Shown here: positions 6,132 to 13,250 of the stretch, in pieces | Layout: each line of letters begins with the position of its first letter | Position numbering within the stretch: position 1 is the stretch's first letter | NCBI GenBank assembly: GCA_035570275.1 | Contig: DATMNI010000307.1 | Location: 1-15,430 of the forward strand | Length of the DNA: 15,430 bases | Source: DATMNI01 sp035570275 | Lineage (GTDB): Bacteria; Acidobacteriota; Terriglobia; Bryobacterales; Bryobacteraceae | Direction: 5' to 3' | Made by a program: the position numbers and the translations under genes | The notes under the pieces: generated by a model | Database searches by the model: none | The model's input: only the letters and a program-made list of their open reading frames with translations | Told to the model about the DNA's origin: nothing

Positions 6132-7597
6132 GGCTGCTCGCGCCCCTGCTTCTGCTGGCGGCTGGCGCGCCCGCACAGATTCGAACCGTGCCGCTGCCCA
6201 GCAAGTCACCGCTGGTTACGTTCCGCATCGTGTTCGCCACGGGTTCGGCATCGGACCCGGCGGGCAAGCCCGGCCTGGCCTATCTCACCGCCATGATGCT
6301 GGCCAATGGCGGCACCGCGGACCTGACTTACAAACAACTGGTGGACGCATTCTATCCGATGGCAGGCGGCGTGGCGGCCCAGGTGGATCACGAGATGTGC
6401 ACGTTCTCGGGATCCACCCACGTGGACAATCTGACCGGGTATTACAAGCTGCTGCGCGGCATGCTGCTCACGCCGGGATGGCGCGCCGACGATTTCAAGC
6501 GCGTCCAGGACGACGCCATCAACGCCCTGAAAGTGGGGCTCCGCGGCAACAACGATGAGGAGTTGGCCAAGGAAGTAATGTACGCGAACCTCTACGAAGG
6601 CACCCCGTACGGCCACTACCCGGGCGGCTCGGTGAGCGGGCTGGAAAAAATCACGCTGGACGATGTGAAGGAGTTTTACCGCTCCCAGTACACGCAGAAT
6701 CACCTGATTCTGGGCATCGCGGGCGGCTATTCGCAGGCTTTCCTCGACAATATGAAGAAGGATTTTCGTAAGCTTCCGGAGAACGCCGGTTTCCAGCCGC
6801 GCATCACGGCGCCGCGCCAGATCGATTCCACGCGCGTGGCGATCGTGGAGAAGGACACGCGCTCGGTGGCATATTCTATCGGCTTCCCCATCGCCGTGAC
6901 CCGCGGACATCCCGACTATGCCGCCCTGCTGCTGGTTTCCTCGTACCTGGGGCAGCACCGCATGTCGAGCGGCTTACTTTACGACCGGATGCGCGAGCAG
7001 CGCGGCCTGAACTACGGCGATTACGCTTACATCGAGTACTTCCCGCGCGGCATGTTCCTGATGGAGCCGCAGCCCAACCTGGCTCGCCAGCAGCAGATTT
7101 TCCAGCTTTGGATTCGCCCCGTGGAACCGCCCACGGCCAAGTTCGCTCTCCGCCTGGCGCTCTTCGAGTTGGACAAGCTGTGCCGGGAAGGCCTCTCCCA
7201 GGAAGCCTTCGAACGGAGCCGTGGATTCCTCACCAAGTATGTCAATGTGCTGACCAAAACCAAGCGCGCCGAGTTGGGCTACGCGATCGACAGTGCCTAC
7301 TACCGCATGCCTCAGTACAACGACTACCTGAAGACGCACCTGGCCGGCCTGACGCTCGATGACGTGAACCGCGCCATCAAAACACATCTGCGCTCGAAGC
7401 GCCTGGTGATTTCGATAGTGTCGCGGAACGGCGAGGACTTGAAACGCCAACTGGCATCGGAAGATGCATCGCCGATGACCTACAACTCGCCGAAGCCGCC
7501 GGCTATTACGGAAGAAGACCAGACAGTGGAGAAGTGGCCGCTAAATCTCCGTGCGGCGGACATCACGGTGAAGCCGGTAGCCGAAGTGTTTCAATGA
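6128..7597 (+). CDS. M16 family peptidase-like protein, non-catalytic partner
   Basis: A 489-residue M16 homologue lacking the zinc site: the position of HxxEH reads AYLTAMM (about residues 51-57), so it should not hydrolyse peptides itself. A signal peptide MRLLAPLLLLAAGAPA is obvious, giving a periplasmic location. The substrate-anchoring region is recognisable in the second half as RMREQRGLNYGDYAY. The start is GTG 6128, overlapping the upstream stop by 4 bp, with GGAGGTGA at 6117-6124. By analogy with mitochondrial processing peptidase and bacterial two-gene M16 pairs, it would complete the catalytic subunit's closed chamber. That role is inferred from the family and the gene order. The last 40 residues after the peptidase fold are proline-rich. 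Confidence 0.9.
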   Translation: MRLLAPLLLLAAGAPAQIRTVPLPSKSPLVTFRIVFATGSASDPAGKPGLAYLTAMMLANGGTADLTYKQLVDAFYPMAGGVAAQVDHEMCTFSGSTHVDNLTGYYKLLRGMLLTPGWRADDFKRVQDDAINALKVGLRGNNDEELAKEVMYANLYEGTPYGHYPGGSVSGLEKITLDDVKEFYRSQYTQNHLILGIAGGYSQAFLDNMKKDFRKLPENAGFQPRITAPRQIDSTRVAIVEKDTRSVAYSIGFPIAVTRGHPDYAALLLVSSYLGQHRMSSGLLYDRMREQRGLNYGDYAYIEYFPRGMFLMEPQPNLARQQQIFQLWIRPVEPPTAKFALRLALFELDKLCREGLSQEAFERSRGFLTKYVNVLTKTKRAELGYAIDSAYYRMPQYNDYLKTHLAGLTLDDVNRAIKTHLRSKRLVISIVSRNGEDLKRQLASEDASPMTYNSPKPPAITEEDQTVEKWPLNLRAADITVKPVAEVFQ

Positions 7598-7602
7598 AGT
7601 AG

Positions 7603-7630
7603 GACAGACCATCGCTTTTCGTGGTCTGTC
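7603..7630 (+). terminator. hairpin after the M16 operon, probable terminator
   Basis: A perfect 9-bp inverted repeat GACAGACCA/TGGTCTGTC with a 10-nt loop begins 6 bp after the stop of the second M16 gene. The following bases (GTTGTGCTGC) are not a U-run, so this is a weak intrinsic terminator or a 3' stabilising stem. The position argues for transcript-end function. Confidence 0.5.
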
Positions 7631-8156
7631 GTTGTGCTGCTCCTCGCGTAGCGCGGCCATTGGACGCAGGCGAGAGGTGTGCGGCACCGTGGCCCCTACC
7701 CACGGGCAGCTAGCAGGCGAGCCGCGCGACGGCCGCCCACTCCTTATGAACGTCGGCCGACCACTTTGCACGAACAGCCCGATGAGCGCCAGGTGCATGC
7801 CTCTCTTGGCCGCCGATGGCCCCCATCGGAGCCGTAGCGCCGAAATCGTTGCCAGCGTTTACGCCGGCGGCACGCGTCTGCAAGAGTCCGCATCGCCTCA
7901 ATTGCTGCCGAAGGACGCCCGGTGCATTACTGGAGTGGCGCCGGGGTTATCTTTTTCGATCACGCCGGCCCGAGTCTCATTTACCCTCGAAACGCCATGG
8001 CTTCGCCCCGTGCAGGTGGTTGTCCGGGATAAGGCGCGGTGGGCGGATTGACAATCGGCCGGACCCAGGGACTAGCCCTAACCCTAACCATTGCCCACAA
8101 AGGCCCACAAAGGCTCACAAAGGCTGCGCCGGCTACCCATCCCGAAAACTCCCGGG
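7631..8156. other. gene-free intergenic stretch with short repeats
   Basis: About 526 bp between the M16 operon and the convergent end of the maf gene. Several frames are open by GC bias, but none has a ribosome site, a signal or recognisable motifs. I see no tRNA, RNase P or tmRNA signature. The right end holds (CCCTAA)x2 and a 10-bp triple repeat, annotated separately. Confidence 0.55.
8076..8122. repeat. CCCTAA dimer followed by 10-bp tandem repeat x3
   Basis: CCCTAACCCTAA lies at 8076-8087, followed by three direct copies of a 10-bp unit: GCCCACAAAG at 8093-8102 and 8103-8112, then GCTCACAAAG at 8113-8122. It is intergenic and just beyond the 3' end of maf. Confidence 0.75.
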
Positions 8157-8705
8157 CTACCGCAGGCGCGTGAGGTGGCGGTAAAGCAGCGCGACCGGCA
8201 AGCCCACCACGTTGAAATAGCAGCCCTCAATTCTCTCGATGAATCTGGAGGCCAGGCCCTGGATGGCATAGGCGCCGGCTTTGTCCATGGGCTCGCCGCT
8301 GGCGGCGTACTCCGCAATCTCGCGATCGCTCATGGCGGTGAACCAGACAGCGGTGGTGGCGTGGTCGCAAACCAATTCGGAATCGCGGCGCAGGCAGATG
8401 CCGGTGATCACTTCGTGGCGGCGGCCGGAGAGCAGGCGCAGCATGCGGCAGGCATCGGTGGCATCCTCGGGCTTGGCGAGCATTTCGCCGCCTGCGACTA
8501 CCGTGGTGTCGGCGCCCAGGACGAGTTCGCCGGGCGCGGCGGAAACAGCCCGGGCCTTGAGGGCGGCGAGACGCTTCACGTAGTCGACAGGCGGTTCGCC
8601 GGGGAGCGGCGTTTCGTCAACCGGGGCAACGCGGACCGCGAAAAGGATTCCGGCCTGCCGGAGGATTTCCCTGCGGCGCGGCGACTGCGATGCGAGGACC
8701 AGCAT
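8157..8705 (-). CDS. maf: Maf-like nucleoside triphosphate pyrophosphatase (dTTP/UTP type)
   Basis: A 182-residue Maf/YhdE-type house-cleaning enzyme that hydrolyses non-canonical or excess nucleotides to the monophosphate and diphosphate. Family motifs are in order: ASQSPRRREIL at residues 5-15, VDET near 29-32, ALKARA near 48-53, GADTTVV near 64-70, MLRLLSGRRHEVITG near 88-102, and GEPMDKAGAYAIQG near 136-149. The DKAGAY block is the form seen in the dTTP/UTP branch rather than the 7-methyl-GTP branch. Length is normal. The ATG at 8705 is the first in frame. Upstream sequence on this strand is occupied at once by the divergent polyphosphate kinase gene, so its promoter must lie inside that gene's 5' end; a TACACT -10-like sequence about 8 bases before the ATG would give a leaderless message. 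Confidence 0.92.
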   Translation of the reverse strand: MLVLASQSPRRREILRQAGILFAVRVAPVDETPLPGEPPVDYVKRLAALKARAVSAAPGELVLGADTTVVAGGEMLAKPEDATDACRMLRLLSGRRHEVITGICLRRDSELVCDHATTAVWFTAMSDREIAEYAASGEPMDKAGAYAIQGLASRFIERIEGCYFNVVGLPVALLYRHLTRLR

Positions 8706-8719
8706 TTTCCCAGTGTAGA

Positions 8720-9538
8720 ATGGGCCGCATGGAACATTTGGCTCGAGAACTGAGGGTTCGTCCCGGGTCCAGGATCAGGCTGGCTGACATGGACCCGGGG
8801 AATACGCACGGCGTGCAAAAGTCGGACGCGGAAGAGCACTTGGTGAAGAACCTGGAACGGCTTTCCGTTTTGCAGTATCTGCTATACGCCGAGGGGCAGC
8901 GGGCACTGCTGGTGGTGTTGCAGGGGATCGACGCGGGCGGCAAGGACGGCACCATCCGGCACGTGATGAGCGGACTGAATCCGCAGGGCGTGAAGGTGAC
9001 GGCCTTTAAGGTCCCCGAGGGCGCGGAGAAGCGGCACGACTATCTGTGGCGCGTTCACCAGGCGGTGCCGGAGCGAGGGCAGATCGGGATCTTCAACCGG
9101 TCGCATTACGAGGACGTGCTGGTGGTGCGGGTCCACGGGCTGGTGCCTAAGCCGGTGTGGCAGAAGCGTTACCAGCAGATTAACGACTTTGAGCGAATGC
9201 TGAGCGGGAACGATGTGCGCATCGTCAAGTTCCTTTTGTATATCGACAAGAAGGAGCAAGCCAGGCGGTTCCGCGAGCGGCTGGAGGATAAGGGCAAGAA
9301 CTGGAAGTTTTCCCCGGCCGATCTGAAGGAGCGCGAATATTGGGACCAGTACATGAGCGCCTACGAAGAAATGCTGCGAAAGTGCAGCACCGAGGCGGCG
9401 CCTTGGTACCTGATACCGGCGAACAAGAAGTGGTTCCGCAATCTGGCGGTGTCGCAGATTCTGCGGGGCGAACTGGAGGCGATGAAGCTGAAGTATCCCA
9501 GGCCGGCGGCGGATGTGTCGAAGATCAAGTTCGAGTGA
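8720..9538 (+). CDS. ppk2: polyphosphate kinase 2 family (PPK2), class III-like
   Basis: A polyphosphate:nucleotide phosphotransferase that makes nucleoside di- or triphosphates from polyphosphate. The length is 272 residues from ATG 8720 or 269 from ATG 8729. The N-terminal VRPGSRIRLADMDPG segment, the Walker A loop GIDAGGKDG (residues 66-74 from the second start), the lid segment NRSHYEDVLVVRVHGLVP and the Walker B strand FLLYIDKKEQ are all intact. The single-domain length and N-terminal extension fit the PPK2 subfamily that phosphorylates AMP and ADP. An ATG at 8690 lies inside the divergent maf gene and is unlikely. A TAGAAT -10-like element at 8716-8721 would give a leaderless transcript from ATG 8729. 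A perfect 10-bp inverted repeat lies early in the coding region. Maf and PPK2 both act on nucleotide pools, but a functional link is only inferred. Confidence 0.92.
   Translation: MGRMEHLARELRVRPGSRIRLADMDPGNTHGVQKSDAEEHLVKNLERLSVLQYLLYAEGQRALLVVLQGIDAGGKDGTIRHVMSGLNPQGVKVTAFKVPEGAEKRHDYLWRVHQAVPERGQIGIFNRSHYEDVLVVRVHGLVPKPVWQKRYQQINDFERMLSGNDVRIVKFLLYIDKKEQARRFRERLEDKGKNWKFSPADLKEREYWDQYMSAYEEMLRKCSTEAAPWYLIPANKKWFRNLAVSQILRGELEAMKLKYPRPAADVSKIKFE
8762..8799 (+). repeat. 10-bp perfect inverted repeat inside the start of ppk2
   Basis: CCCGGGTCCA at 8762-8771 and TGGACCCGGG at 8790-8799 form a perfect 10-bp GC-rich stem with an 18-nt loop, about 35-70 nt inside the gene. As RNA it would be very stable and could slow early translation. 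As DNA it could be a dyad protein site. It also encodes the conserved PG and DPG elements, which limits how far chance can be excluded. Confidence 0.55.
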
Positions 9539-9607
9539 AGGCGCGCGCGACTGAGGGTGTCCGGCGCCGGCGGCTAGGTGGACCTTTTTCGGAGCACGAC
9601 GGGCGCC

Positions 9608-10315
9608 ATGCCCCTTCATGATAAGCTTTACGGTTTGCGCGCGCCGGAATCGTACATCGCTTGGACGAATGCCCATCTGGGCTTTAATCCGCGTTCTCAA
9701 ACCAATTCGAACGCTATGTCCGAGTTCGTGGTCGCGGATCTGCGGCAAAGCTGCCCGGACATCGACGCTGCGATTCAAGCCGGGGCGCTTCTGGTAGTTC
9801 AGAACCCAGGCGTGAGGACCAAGACAGCGGAGAGATCGATAGACCTGGTGCTCACCGAAAAAGCCGTAACGCTGGTGTGCGTCTCCGTGGAGCACAAGAC
9901 AATTATGGCGGCGCACGGCAAGGCCCGCAAGAACAGATACGGTGACATCATCGCTTACTGCAACCACATGCACAATCATCGTAGAGAGTGTATAGCCGGC
10001 GCCGTCATAGTGGTCAACACTTCGCCGCTGTATGAGAATCCCGATGTCTTTGCCAAGGGACTCGTGCGCCCGAAATTCAAGATGGAAAAAGTTGTGGCGG
10101 ACACGATCGGAATCTTTAGCCAGATCCCCCTGCGGGAACTGCCCGAGGAACCCAACGATCAACCAGAAGCGCTGGCGGTAATCGTTATGAACTATGACGG
10201 CTTGAATCCCGCGACCTTGGTGGATTATTTTCCGGAAGACAGCCAGGTTCGGTACGAGACATTCATCGGACGAATTACCCGTCTATTCGTCGAACGATTC
10301 AAGCCACAGCGATAG
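9608..10315 (+). CDS. putative type II restriction endonuclease, PD-(D/E)XK-like
   Basis: A 235-residue protein (from ATG 9608) that I do not recognise as a named family. It carries a candidate nuclease core: SIDLVL with D79, then a beta strand VTLVCVSV ending in E95-H96-K97, which fits D-x(15)-E-x-K of the PD-(D/E)XK superfamily; E39 (SEF) could be the helical acidic residue. A basic helix with KARKNRYGDI follows, as often seen after the EXK strand. It is convergent with a DNA methyltransferase and overlaps its 3' end by 17 bp, which is the main reason to call it the restriction half. GGAG at 9591-9594 is 13 nt from ATG 9608; a GTG at 9578 would add 10 residues but has no ribosome site. The alternative is another nuclease of a defence system. 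No HTH or membrane segment is seen. Confidence 0.6.
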   Translation: MPLHDKLYGLRAPESYIAWTNAHLGFNPRSQTNSNAMSEFVVADLRQSCPDIDAAIQAGALLVVQNPGVRTKTAERSIDLVLTEKAVTLVCVSVEHKTIMAAHGKARKNRYGDIIAYCNHMHNHRRECIAGAVIVVNTSPLYENPDVFAKGLVRPKFKMEKVVADTIGIFSQIPLRELPEEPNDQPEALAVIVMNYDGLNPATLVDYFPEDSQVRYETFIGRITRLFVERFKPQR

Positions 10316-11186
10316 CGTGGCGGGAGTCGATCAGTGTGGCTACTTCAGCCTCCACGCGGGCATTGGACTGCCGGAAATAGCCTGGGTCAATCTCAATTCC
10401 AATGCTGTTCCGGTCACACCGGCAAGCGGCTATGAGTGTGGATGCCGTTCCCATAAATGGGTCAAGCACGGTGTCGCCCACGAATGAAAACATTCGCACC
10501 AGGCGATAGGCCAGCTCCACTGGGAATGCGGCTGGATGCAGCCGAGTAGATTCTCCGGGAACGTCGGACCAAAAAGACCGGAACCATTTGGCGTGTTCAT
10601 TCTTGGCCAGTCTGGATTCGTCCCGCTGCTCGTTGGTGGGTTTTCGATATCCCCCCGGCTTTCGCAGCATCAGAATGTACTCAATGTCGTTTTTTAGAAT
10701 GGCGTTCGGCTCATAGGGTTTACCGAGGAACGAAGACCCGTTCTCTACTTCATAGTTCGCATTGGCGATCTTGTGCCAGAGGATCGGTGTCAGGTAATCG
10801 AGGCCCACCTTTCGGGCGCGCACCGCGATGTCGGCATGCAGCGGCATCACCATGTGCCGGCCCTTGTTGCGCCGGCGCGCTATGCAAACGTCTCCGACTA
10901 CGCAAGCGATACGGCCGCCGGGCACAAGGACGCGATAGCAGTGCTTCCAGACTTTATCCAGTTCATCATGAAATTGCTCGTAATCCTCAACCAGCCCGAG
11001 CTGCCCTTGGTGGTCCGGGTATTCCTTTAGCGTCCAGTACGGCGGAGAGGTTACGACCAAATGAAGCGATTCGTCCGGAATCGTATCCAGTTGGCGCGCA
11101 TCCCCCAAGTGCAGCGTGTGGGTAGTTCTGGATGATTGGATCGTGACCGCAGGCATTACCTCAAGTTGTACCATACCTAACCGCAC
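10299..11186 (-). CDS. DNA methyltransferase, beta-class (likely N4-cytosine or N6-adenine)
   Basis: A 295-residue SAM-dependent DNA methyltransferase with the beta-class motif order. Motif IV TSPPYW is at residues 46-51, near the N-terminus. The central part has LVPGGRIACVVGDV and a long target-recognition region. The SAM-binding motif I DPFMGTAST is at residues 242-250, near the C-terminus, followed by GIEIDPGYF. TSPPYW with this order is typical of N4-cytosine enzymes, although adenine enzymes of the same class exist. The first start is GTG 11186; ATG 11174 and ATG 11156 are in frame, and none has a well-spaced ribosome site. It is convergent with the putative nuclease, overlapping by 17 bp, and divergent from the inositol oxygenase gene 153 bp away. 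It probably protects the host against the nuclease. Confidence 0.9.
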   Translation of the reverse strand: MRLGMVQLEVMPAVTIQSSRTTHTLHLGDARQLDTIPDESLHLVVTSPPYWTLKEYPDHQGQLGLVEDYEQFHDELDKVWKHCYRVLVPGGRIACVVGDVCIARRRNKGRHMVMPLHADIAVRARKVGLDYLTPILWHKIANANYEVENGSSFLGKPYEPNAILKNDIEYILMLRKPGGYRKPTNEQRDESRLAKNEHAKWFRSFWSDVPGESTRLHPAAFPVELAYRLVRMFSFVGDTVLDPFMGTASTLIAACRCDRNSIGIEIDPGYFRQSNARVEAEVATLIDSRHAIAVA

Positions 11187-11339
11187 TTGAAGCGGTGGGT
11201 GGCTGAGATCCTGAGACGGTGAGACCCCATTTGGCGCTTCCGCCTCTGGATGCCGCTCAAAACCGGCGATGGCAAGCTGTGCTTCCCGGATTGCGGGCGG
11301 CCGCGCCAGCCACCGGCCAGGTGCCGTATCCTAATAGTG

Positions 11340-12166
11340 ATGAAGACGCTCGAGCAATGGGATGAGTTTGTCAGCGACCGGTACGATCCGAACCGCAAAA
11401 CCGAGGACTTCCGCAAATTCGACGACTCCGCGCCTGGGGCGTACGCGAGTTCTACCGGCTGAACCACACCCACCAGACACGCGAATTCGTCCAGGCCAAG
11501 AAACGGCAGTACGCCGCCAAACAGCAGGGCGAAATGGGAATCTGGGAGGCCCTGGATTACCTGAACACGTTGGTGGATGACAGCGATCCCGATACCGACC
11601 TCTCGCAGATTGAGCACAACCTGCAAGCGGCCGAGGCCATTCGCCAAGACGGCCAACCGCGCTGGATGGTGCTGACCGGCCTGCTGCACGATCTGGGCAA
11701 GGTGCTGTGTTTATACGGCGAGCCGCAATGGGCCGTGGTGGGCGACACGTTTCCGGTGGGCTGCGCCTGGTCGAACCAGATCGTATTCCCCGAGTTCTTC
11801 CGGGACAACCCGGACGCCGGCGTGCCGCGGTACCAGACGCGTCTGGGAGTGTATGAACCCGGCTGCGGCCTGGACAACGTGGACCTTTCCTGGGGACACG
11901 ACGAGTATCTGTATCAGGTGATGAAGGACTACCTGCCGGAAGAGGCTCTGTACATGATCCGCTACCACTCCTTCTACCCGGGCCACCGCGAGCGCGCGTA
12001 CGACTACCTGATGAACGATAAAGACCGCGCCATGTTCGATTGGGTGCGGAAGTTCAACCCGTACGATCTGTACTCGAAGAGCGCCGGGCGGCCGAAACTG
12101 GCGGACGTGAAGCCGTATTACGACGAGCTGATTCGGGAGTATATTCCGGCGAAGATCGCCTGGTAG
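11340..12166 (+). CDS. myo-inositol oxygenase with an apparent one-base frameshift
   Basis: Inositol oxygenase opens myo-inositol to D-glucuronate using a di-iron site. The C-terminal 210 residues (from 11534) match the animal/plant enzyme closely: SDPDTDL, GLLHDLGKVL, GEPQWAVVGDTFPVGC, SWGHDEYLYQ, IRYHSFYPGH and FNPYDLYSK. All six iron ligands known from the mouse enzyme have counterparts: the His in SQIEHN, the HD pair, and the His, His and Asp of the last three motifs. The N-terminal part starts at ATG 11340 in another frame (MKTLEQWDEFVSDRYDP to RKFDDSAP) and hits a stop at 11460-11462; the family continuation VREFYRLNHTHQT lies in the frame of the rest. One base is missing near 11433-11438, next to a GGGG run. 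Restored length is about 275, normal for the family. No clear ribosome site. It may be a sequencing error or a real null. Confidence 0.85.
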
Positions 12167-12194
12167 GGCGCCGGCATTCCTGCCAGTGCCACAG

Positions 12195-13079
12195 TCATCG
12201 TGTGCGCACCTGGGTACGCTCGCGCTCCAACGGCATCGCCTTTACGTCGGCGAAAGGCGCGGGGGCGGGCATCGGAAGGTGGATTTTTCGGCGAATCTCT
12301 CTAGCCTCCTTGCCGCGCTTCAGTTTCTCCAACACGACGGAGTAGTTCGCCAGCGCTTCGGGCGTCTCGGCAATTCCGAGCGCCTTCTGCAGGCTGACTT
12401 CTGCCGCCCGCCACTCGCCCGACAAGCCCTGGAGGGATGACAGGCTGATCAGCGCCTTCATAACGTAATAATGGCGATCGCCGAACTGCTGCCGCCAAAT
12501 GGTCAGTGCCTTCGTTTCATTAGCCGTCGCGTCGCGCAGCCTTCCGGTGTGCATTTCAACGGCAGCCAGGTTGTGGAGCGCCGCCGCCAGATCCGATGGC
12601 GCCGCCAACCATTCGGACATCTCCACCGCCCGCGACAACTCCTGTTCCGCCGCCGTCAGGTTGCCCTCAACCAAATGCAGCGTACCCCAAGCGTTCAGGA
12701 GGCGCACGCGCGCCGGAGTGTCCCGCCCGACGTCGCGGAGAGTGTCCTCCGCCTGCCGGAGCCAGCCGCGCGCCGCGGTGTAATCCTGCCGCTCAAAAGC
12801 GATTTCGACCAGGCTGGTCAGCAGCCAAAAGCGTTCCTCCCTGACACTCTCGGCATGGAGACTCTCGGCATGGGCGCTCTCGGCAGGGGCGCCCTCAGCG
12901 GGCGGACCCTCGGCACGCGGACCCGCAGCGCCCAGCCGGGTAAGCGCCGACTCGTATACGCCGGCCGCCTCCGCCCAGTGGAACCCCGTCTCTAATGCGG
13001 CGCCCCGTTGCTTCGCCTCCTGCAGCCAGTCTGCCGCGGCCACATGCCACGCAGCCAAGAGCAAGTACGCAACCCGCAT
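12195..13079 (-). CDS. secreted TPR-repeat protein with AE-rich linker
   Basis: A 294-residue protein starting at ATG 13079, chosen because GAGG lies 6 nt upstream and because it gives a clean signal peptide MRVAYLLLAAWHVAAA. Longer starts put a non-secretory extension in front. A low-complexity linker of AEG/AES pentapeptide repeats occurs around residues 56-80. Then follow helical pairs in the TPR pattern, for example AARGWLRQAEDTL, WGTLHLVEGNLTAAEQELSRA, LHNLAAVEMHTGRLRDA, LISLSSLQGLSGEWRAAE and ALANYSVVLEKLKRGKEA, giving about five TPR units of the tetratricopeptide/Kinesin-light-chain style. It is likely a periplasmic scaffold. It is divergent from the HTH-propeller gene across about 170 bp, suggesting co-regulation. 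It ends 28 bp from the convergent inositol oxygenase gene. Confidence 0.75.
   Translation of the reverse strand: MRVAYLLLAAWHVAAADWLQEAKQRGAALETGFHWAEAAGVYESALTRLGAAGPRAEGPPAEGAPAESAHAESLHAESVREERFWLLTSLVEIAFERQDYTAARGWLRQAEDTLRDVGRDTPARVRLLNAWGTLHLVEGNLTAAEQELSRAVEMSEWLAAPSDLAAALHNLAAVEMHTGRLRDATANETKALTIWRQQFGDRHYYVMKALISLSSLQGLSGEWRAAEVSLQKALGIAETPEALANYSVVLEKLKRGKEAREIRRKIHLPMPAPAPFADVKAMPLERERTQVRTR
12847..12936. repeat. 15-bp coding tandem repeat, about 5-6 copies
   Basis: Units start at 12847, 12862, 12877, 12892, 12907 and 12922 (last degenerate); the first three share CTCTCGGCA. On the minus strand they encode the repeated AEG/AES-type pentapeptides of the TPR protein linker. The 15-bp period keeps the frame. 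Confidence 0.8.
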
Positions 13080-13250
13080 GCATAACCTCATGCATAAGCA
13101 GTAGCCTCGAACCGCCGCGTCACACAAGCGCAAAAGTCCGCCGGGTCGCGCCAAGGGCAGGGATTACATGCCGTGGCGTGAGATGGCGCGAGTTGGCGTG
13201 CCGCAGCTTTGGCGTTGGGTTCAGGAAATCGTGGAATAATCAGCAGCAGG

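Noticed and set aside
7603..7630. Hairpin as a transposon end or attachment site
   Set aside because: No second copy is seen in the window and no transposase or integrase is nearby; its position 6 bp after a stop codon fits a transcript end better.
8076..8122. CRISPR array or telomere
   Set aside because: The repeats are too short (6 and 10 bp) and lack spacers; two CCCTAA copies are far too few for a telomere and a linear end is not indicated.
7632..8184. Plus-strand frames of 139 and 122 aa after the M16 operon
   Set aside because: They have Arg/Pro-rich random-like composition, no ribosome site, overlap each other, and no conserved motif is visible.
8882..10162. 426-aa minus-strand frame
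   Set aside because: It is antisense to PPK2 and the putative nuclease; its His/Arg/Leu-rich composition is that of a shadow frame.
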